Source of the DNA: an uncultured Bacteroidota bacterium
GTDB taxonomy: Bacteria; Bacteroidota; Bacteroidia; Chitinophagales; Chitinophagaceae
Direction: 5' to 3'
DNA: 34,709 nucleotides
Assembly: GCA_903881265.1 (NCBI GenBank)
Contig: CAIRSV010000160.1
Coordinates: 1-34,709 of the forward strand
Shown in pieces: positions 32,504 to 34,709 of the stretch (position 1 is its first letter; each line of letters opens with the position of its first letter). The notes below the pieces were generated by a model. The model was given only the letters and a program-made list of their open reading frames with translations. It was not told the DNA's origin and did no database searches. The translations under genes and the position numbers were made by a program.

Positions 32504-33208
32504 TTACCAACCTATATTATCGTGCGACTTGCGCCATTTATTTTTAAACGAATAAAACAATCCGACTTGCGCAATACTCGTCAGTATACCAACTTCGGCA
32601 GAGATACCAATATTGCGTATCAACAGAAATTTCGCCCCCACCCCAAGATCCATTGAAATGGGTGAATACGTTGACAAACTTCCATCTGCCGTATGATGAA
32701 TAGCGGCTGTGCGCAAGGCTATTGAGTCGGCAGAATTGTACGTTACGGAGCGGAACCGAGCACCAGCCCCAGCGAAAAAATATACGATAGAACGAGGTCG
32801 CTGAATGACATAACGCATCGCTCTTATCTGAATAGCGATACGACGCCCTTTTGTTTCGAGGTCGTATGCATGAATCGTATCGGTACGTTTTTCGTTGAGA
32901 TCAAACGAATAATAATTCACCCCTAATCCCAACGAAGTATAATCACTCATCGCATAGTCGACATTGGCATTTAGTGGATTCGAATACTGAATATTATAAC
33001 GAATGGAAGGGTCATTGACAGATTGCGTATGCACATATTTTTCTAGCACCATACGATTATAATTATTGGCACCATACGACACTGTAAACATCATATTGGC
33101 TTTGGCCATCAAAGGTTCTTGCGCCTTTGCCTGCAAGAAAGAACAGAACATCATTACTGCCAGTAGCCACTTAGTTATACCCTTTGAGATAGGATAACTG
33201 AACGTCAT
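32504..33208 (-). CDS. Probable outer-membrane beta-barrel protein
   Basis: The 234-residue protein begins with a signal peptide (MTFSYPISKGITKWLLAVMM, cleaved after AKAQ). The mature part has amphipathic strands typical of an eight- to ten-strand outer-membrane barrel: MFTVSYGANNYNRM, SLGLGVNYYSFDL, IAIQIRAMRYVI, IVYFFAGAGARFRSV and MDLGVGAKFLLI. The frame is open up to an ATG at 33304, but that would put 32 residues before the signal peptide, so I start at 33208. It ends 10 bp before the M48 gene on the same strand. Confidence 0.7.
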   Translation of the reverse strand: MTFSYPISKGITKWLLAVMMFCSFLQAKAQEPLMAKANMMFTVSYGANNYNRMVLEKYVHTQSVNDPSIRYNIQYSNPLNANVDYAMSDYTSLGLGVNYYSFDLNEKRTDTIHAYDLETKGRRIAIQIRAMRYVIQRPRSIVYFFAGAGARFRSVTYNSADSIALRTAAIHHTADGSLSTYSPISMDLGVGAKFLLIRNIGISAEVGILTSIAQVGLFYSFKNKWRKSHDNIGW

Positions 33209-33308
33209 ATAGTCTGTTAGAATAGAAGAATCCTCTGTTTGCATACCGTAGCAATTTAGCGCACAATATAGCTTTTTTTGTTTCATCATGTGTATGAATA
33301 TCATTCCA

Positions 33309-34709
33309 TCAATTCGTTGGTCCGTTATCGATGATTGCTTCTAACGTAGTTTGAATTGTTGCCGGCAGGTTCGATAAGAAATCAAACCCTGTAGCAGATT
33401 CAATCGCATCAATACTTGTGCGATACGTACCCCACGCATTCGCGTTTACAGTTTGCGTGTTTGGCATATCCACCGCAATCACGCGTGTGCTTGTCGAAAT
33501 CCTATTCAGATCATTATTACCAACAGGCAATGCAACAACTACCTTCCAAAAGTGCGAAGGCACATTCATATGACCGCTTGCTATGGTATAGGTAATGCCA
33601 CCATTGCTACCGGTACCACCTGATCCATAGCCACCGCTATAGGTATATAATTCATAGCCACTATTGATAAGCGTACTACAATATTGCTCTAATCCACTCC
33701 ATGTAATCTGATTGAGATTAGGGGCTTGCGGCATAATATTACTCATCAAGAAAGTGACGGCATTATCCGTGATATTATTGTTACGGTGTGACGAAGGCAC
33801 CTGATGTCCGCGATCAAAACCGCTGCCCGCATAACCCGACGAACTCGCTCTGTAAAAGCTTGAAGGAATTTGCACATCCGTGCTAAAACAATCGCAACGT
33901 GGCGTAGTGCCAACATCCGACAAATCGAGGTGCCACGCCACCCATGCGGCACTTCCTTTCGACTCATTATAGGCCAAATCAAATTGTGGTTTAATAAGCA
34001 AATAATTATCAGGGAACGAAATATCTGTCACTGCATTACTCGGATTTCCTAATGCCAAATGATCATTATCATTACTGACGATAGTCGGTGTGATTGCGCC
34101 GACATTGACATCATCGATATTCAATCGACCACCAGAAAGTTTACGAAGTTGAAAACGAACATTGCCAGTGACATTCACCGTAAAAGAAACACTTTGCAAG
34201 GTTGTTGTCGAGGTAGTTACGATACTTCCCTGCTGAGCCCACGTTGCACCGCCGTTCGAAGACAAATACAACGCCCATGTGCTCGTTGCTTCACTTGCAT
34301 ATTTTGCGTGCCATATGGTGACAGACGCCGAATCGATGACAACATCAAAGTTCATTGTAATCTTACCCGTATTTTGTATGCGTGCCGATTGTGCGCCATT
34401 CTTACGATCGGAAGTAGACGAGCCTATTAATGCATCGTCAAAGTTCCAGCTGCCGGTCGATAACGAAACATCGCCAGTAGTGTAGGATGTTTTTATACCG
34501 TTTTCCATGGTCTCGGGAAATACGATGAATACTGGATGATACGAAAAAATAAAGTGGGCTAGATTATCTTCGATGATAGGAAAATCTAGCAAGTCAATAT
34601 TGCCATCCCCATTCAAATCAGTGGCAAAATAACCATATTGAAAATACTGAATATCCGCCTCCAGTTCCTGCGCGTCTAATAAATCAATATTCTCATCGCT
34701 TGCTAAATC
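33309..34709 (-). CDS. Secreted DNA/RNA non-specific endonuclease with dockerin-like repeats (5' part missing)
   Basis: The frame is open to the right edge, so the start is outside. The visible 466 residues begin with two EF-hand/dockerin-like repeats (SDENIDLLDAQEL and TDLNGDGNIDLLDFPI), then a beta-sandwich domain (GSWNFDDALIGSS, GKITMNFDVV, RLNIDDVNV) common in Bacteroidota exported nucleases. The C-terminal part is the betabetaalpha-Me/His-Me finger nuclease, with DRGH (codons 33804-33815) as general-base motif and LMSNIMPQAPNLNQITWSGLE supplying the metal-binding Asn and Glu. Such enzymes degrade extracellular DNA and RNA. No T9SS tail is present at the C-terminus. It is upstream of the beta-barrel and M48 genes on the same strand. 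Confidence 0.85.
   Translation of the reverse strand, partial: DLASDENIDLLDAQELEADIQYFQYGYFATDLNGDGNIDLLDFPIIEDNLAHFIFSYHPVFIVFPETMENGIKTSYTTGDVSLSTGSWNFDDALIGSSTSDRKNGAQSARIQNTGKITMNFDVVIDSASVTIWHAKYASEATSTWALYLSSNGGATWAQQGSIVTTSTTTLQSVSFTVNVTGNVRFQLRKLSGGRLNIDDVNVGAITPTIVSNDNDHLALGNPSNAVTDISFPDNYLLIKPQFDLAYNESKGSAAWVAWHLDLSDVGTTPRCDCFSTDVQIPSSFYRASSSGYAGSGFDRGHQVPSSHRNNNITDNAVTFLMSNIMPQAPNLNQITWSGLEQYCSTLINSGYELYTYSGGYGSGGTGSNGGITYTIASGHMNVPSHFWKVVVALPVGNNDLNRISTSTRVIAVDMPNTQTVNANAWGTYRTSIDAIESATGFDFLSNLPATIQTTLEAIIDNGPTN

Overview
The window reads as chromosomal DNA of a Bacteroidota member, most likely a Chitinophagales/Sphingobacteriia-type environmental bacterium. The evidence is: three secreted proteins with type IX secretion (T9SS) sorting domains (two type A, one type B/gliding-associated); lipoproteins and outer-membrane beta-barrels; Bacteroidota-type promoters (TAnnTTTG at -7, sometimes with TTG/TTTG about 18-20 bp upstream) in place of sigma70 boxes; a fused E1 alpha/beta dehydrogenase; and a Bacteroidota-type CcmE/CcmF pair. 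The species cannot be named from sequence alone. No gene-free gap exceeds about 300 bases.

Layout. 1-228 (-): 5' part of a PyrR-like phosphoribosyltransferase, cut by the window edge. 322-2512 (+): membrane 4Fe-4S protein plus CCG-domain partner, an electron-transfer pair. 2572-3314 (+): a possible small membrane protein and a conserved Bacteroidota protein often mislabelled 'ABC transporter ATPase'. 3304-3778: tRNA-Arg(UCU), terminator, a tiny GIY-YIG nuclease gene, a degenerate tRNA-Arg tail and a second terminator; this looks like a minimal tRNA-targeting nuclease element. 3918-12540 (+): three large exported T9SS cargo proteins (alpha/beta hydrolase, CotH-family protein, 20-repeat adhesin-like protein). 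12639-15588 (-): trmD, rimM, a lipoprotein, aat and clpS. 15795-16505 (+): AlkD-like DNA repair protein. 16508-17191 (-): PAP2/sphingomyelin-synthase-like phosphatase. 17416-21020 (+): pdhB, ribD, a DMT transporter and a YigZ/IMPACT protein. 21071-21718 (-): beta-barrel protein. 21944-26205 (+): dcd, ccmE, ccmF and an EGF-like lipoprotein. 26385-29390 (-): fused 2-oxoacid dehydrogenase E1 and a RIC/ScdA Fe-S repair protein. 29661 to the right edge (-): an exported-protein cluster (unknown secreted protein, M48 metalloprotease, probable beta-barrel protein, secreted DRGH nuclease with dockerin-like repeats, cut by the edge).

How genes work together. clpS and aat form the bacterial N-degron pair: Aat adds Leu/Phe to N-terminal Lys/Arg and ClpS delivers such proteins to ClpAP. 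rimM and trmD are a classic ribosome/tRNA maturation pair. ccmE and ccmF handle haem delivery and ligation to cytochrome c. The two E1 proteins belong to separate 2-oxoacid dehydrogenase complexes. Most of the remainder is ordinary housekeeping and secreted cargo.

The most unusual feature is the tRNA-Arg/GIY-YIG module. The nuclease gene sits between two exact 30-bp copies of the tRNA 3' end, each followed by its own terminator. Its last codons are read from a degenerate tRNA body whose anticodon arm has been replaced by another hairpin. This suggests a very small element that enters tRNA genes and rebuilds them.
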